Below are positions 38,759 through 40,168 of a stretch of DNA of 40,168 bases, piece by piece (positions within the stretch are counted from its first letter, which is position 1; the number at the start of each line of letters is the position of its first letter). Source of the DNA: Myxococcota bacterium (GTDB lineage Bacteria > Myxococcota_A > UBA9160 > PR03). The notes under the pieces are model-generated. The model was given only the letters and a program-made list of their open reading frames with translations, did no database searches and had not been told where the DNA came from. The position numbers were made by a program, and so were the translations under genes. The stretch spans positions 1 to 40,168 of the forward strand of contig JANQRO010000344.1 in the NCBI GenBank assembly GCA_028284525.1. The letters run 5' to 3'.

Positions 38759-38832
38759 ACCGAGGCCGCGCGACGCGTTCCCTTTCCTCTCCCCTGCGAT
38801 GACGCCATACTTCCGGGCGGGAGGACCGCGTC

Positions 38833-40002
38833 ATGTCGTTGGAGCAGCGCAACCCGCAGGATCTGGGGTTCGACCCCGGGCGTCTCTCTGCCGTGGAGAC
38901 CGCGATCGCGGGCGACATCGACCGCGAACACTACGACGGCGCGGCGTTGGCCGTGGGGCGGCGCGGCGCGTTGGCCCTGTTCTCGGTCCAGGGCTACGCC
39001 CATCGCGAAAGCGGGCGGGCGCTCAAGGAAGACGACGTCTTTCTGACCTTCTCCTCGGGCAAGCAGTTTACGACGGCCGCGGTCCTCCAGTACGTCGAGC
39101 GGGGTCGGCTCCACCTGCACCAGCCCGTCGCCGACCTGATCCCCGAGTTCGCCCAGCACGGCAAGGGGAAGATCGCCCTCCACCATCTGCTGACCCACAC
39201 GAGCGGCATCGTACCCTTCCCGCCGCCGCTCCCCCCCGAGCACACCTTCGATCTGCAACGGGTCGTGGAGGCGGTGTGCGGCACGCCTCCCGAGTCGCGA
39301 CCCGGAGAACGGGTGCGCTACTCGGTGATCACGGCTCACGCGGTGATGGCGGAGATGGTGAGACGGGTCGACGACAGCGGGCGACCCTTCCGCCAGATCG
39401 TGGAGGACGAGATCTTCGCGCCGCTCGGGATGACCGACACGGCCCTCGGAATCCCCGACCGCCTGCGCGAGCGTCTCTGCCCGGTGGTAGTACGCGATCG
39501 TCGCCCCGGGCTCCTCGACCCCGATCTCATCGAGGGGATCGGCGAGGCGCTCCGGCCCGAAAGCGAGATGCCCGCGGGCGGCTTCGTCACGACGCTCTCC
39601 GACTTCGCCCGTTTCGCCGACGCGCTGCGCGCGGGTGGCGTGCTCGACGGGAAGCGCATCCTCTCGCCCGCGATGCTCGACCTCGCGACGCGCAACCACA
39701 CCGGCCAGGAGCCGAACGACCTGTGGAACTACGCCGTGGAGGCCCGCGATTGGCCGATCTTCCCCGCCTATCTCGGGTTGGGATTCTTCTTGCGGGGCGA
39801 GGGGGTGCACCCCGCCCCCTTCGGGTCGCTGGCGTCGTCACGCACCTTTGGCGGCATCGGTGCCGGCTCGACCACGTTCTTCATCGACCCCGAGCGCGAC
39901 CTCTTCTACGCGTTCCTCTCGACCGGGCTTCTCGAGGAGAGCTACTCGATGGAGCGGCACCAGCGGCTCGCCGACATCGTCCACGCCGCGGTCGTCGACT
40001 GA
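38833..40002 (+). CDS. Serine hydrolase of the class C beta-lactamase / penicillin-binding protein family
   Basis: VFLTFSSGKQFTTAAVLQYVERGRLHLHQPV (SxxK), LLTHTSGI, YSVITAHAVMAEMV, FIDPERDLFYAFLS. Confidence 0.9.
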   Translation: MSLEQRNPQDLGFDPGRLSAVETAIAGDIDREHYDGAALAVGRRGALALFSVQGYAHRESGRALKEDDVFLTFSSGKQFTTAAVLQYVERGRLHLHQPVADLIPEFAQHGKGKIALHHLLTHTSGIVPFPPPLPPEHTFDLQRVVEAVCGTPPESRPGERVRYSVITAHAVMAEMVRRVDDSGRPFRQIVEDEIFAPLGMTDTALGIPDRLRERLCPVVVRDRRPGLLDPDLIEGIGEALRPESEMPAGGFVTTLSDFARFADALRAGGVLDGKRILSPAMLDLATRNHTGQEPNDLWNYAVEARDWPIFPAYLGLGFFLRGEGVHPAPFGSLASSRTFGGIGAGSTTFFIDPERDLFYAFLSTGLLEESYSMERHQRLADIVHAAVVD

Positions 40003-40018
40003 TCGCGGGGGGCGTGGG

Positions 40019-40168
40019 CTAGGGCAGCCGGAAGCTACAGCCCTCGGCGTTCTCGGTGTCGTCCGAGCCCAGCGGGTAGCGACAGACGAACACGCACGGG
40101 AGCTCGGTCTCGACCGGCGGCTCGTCCATCGGGATGCGGTACTGACACCGCTGTCGGACCCAGATCGC
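40019..40168 (-). CDS. C-terminal end of a Cys-containing protein of unknown function (truncated by window edge)
   Basis: Reverse translation AIWVRQRCQYRIPMDEPPVETELPCVFVCRYPLGSDDTENAEGCSFRLP* open to window edge. Confidence 0.45.
   Translation of the reverse strand, partial: AIWVRQRCQYRIPMDEPPVETELPCVFVCRYPLGSDDTENAEGCSFRLP

Noticed and set aside
37429-38802. 457-aa ORF overlapping the structured region and SGNH gene
   Set aside because: Out of frame with the SGNH hydrolase, whose motifs are in the 37739-38758 frame; Arg/Pro-rich shadow ORF.

Overview
High-GC bacterial window, probably from a Myxococcota/Desulfobacterota-like chromosome (lineage is inference only), with about 29 confidently readable genes. 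From left to right: (1) a minus-strand type II fatty-acid/polyketide-like operon, ~1-6436: FabI-like enoyl reductase, KAS III, FabA, FabZ, KAS II, ACP, PlsC-type acyltransferase, PPTase and the start of a biotin carboxylase with eukaryotic-ACC-like signatures; (2) a domain-permuted ADP-forming acyl-CoA synthetase, speA, hisS/HIT, and topB with a long Lys/Ala tail; (3) a DUF4124-like protein, PAC2, Trm112 and a thiolase; (4) a complete Alternative Complex III operon actABCDEF with a His-rich insertion in ActB; (5) a minus-strand pstS-pstC-pstA-pstB-GAPDH-arsJ gene string, divergent from an OprO/P-like phosphate porin, with an 11-bp-spaced direct repeat (Pho-box-like) between them. This last locus looks like phosphate uptake coupled to arsenate detoxification; (6) a metallo-beta-lactamase-fold protein that has lost its metal ligands, purU, a very hairpin-rich ~350-nt intergenic region (candidate structured RNA) containing a 14-codon ORF with a strong Shine-Dalgarno, an SGNH hydrolase, a class C beta-lactamase-family serine hydrolase and a truncated Cys-rich ORF. 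No rRNA, tRNA, CRISPR array, transposase or prophage was seen. All assignments are by eye from motifs; no database search was run.
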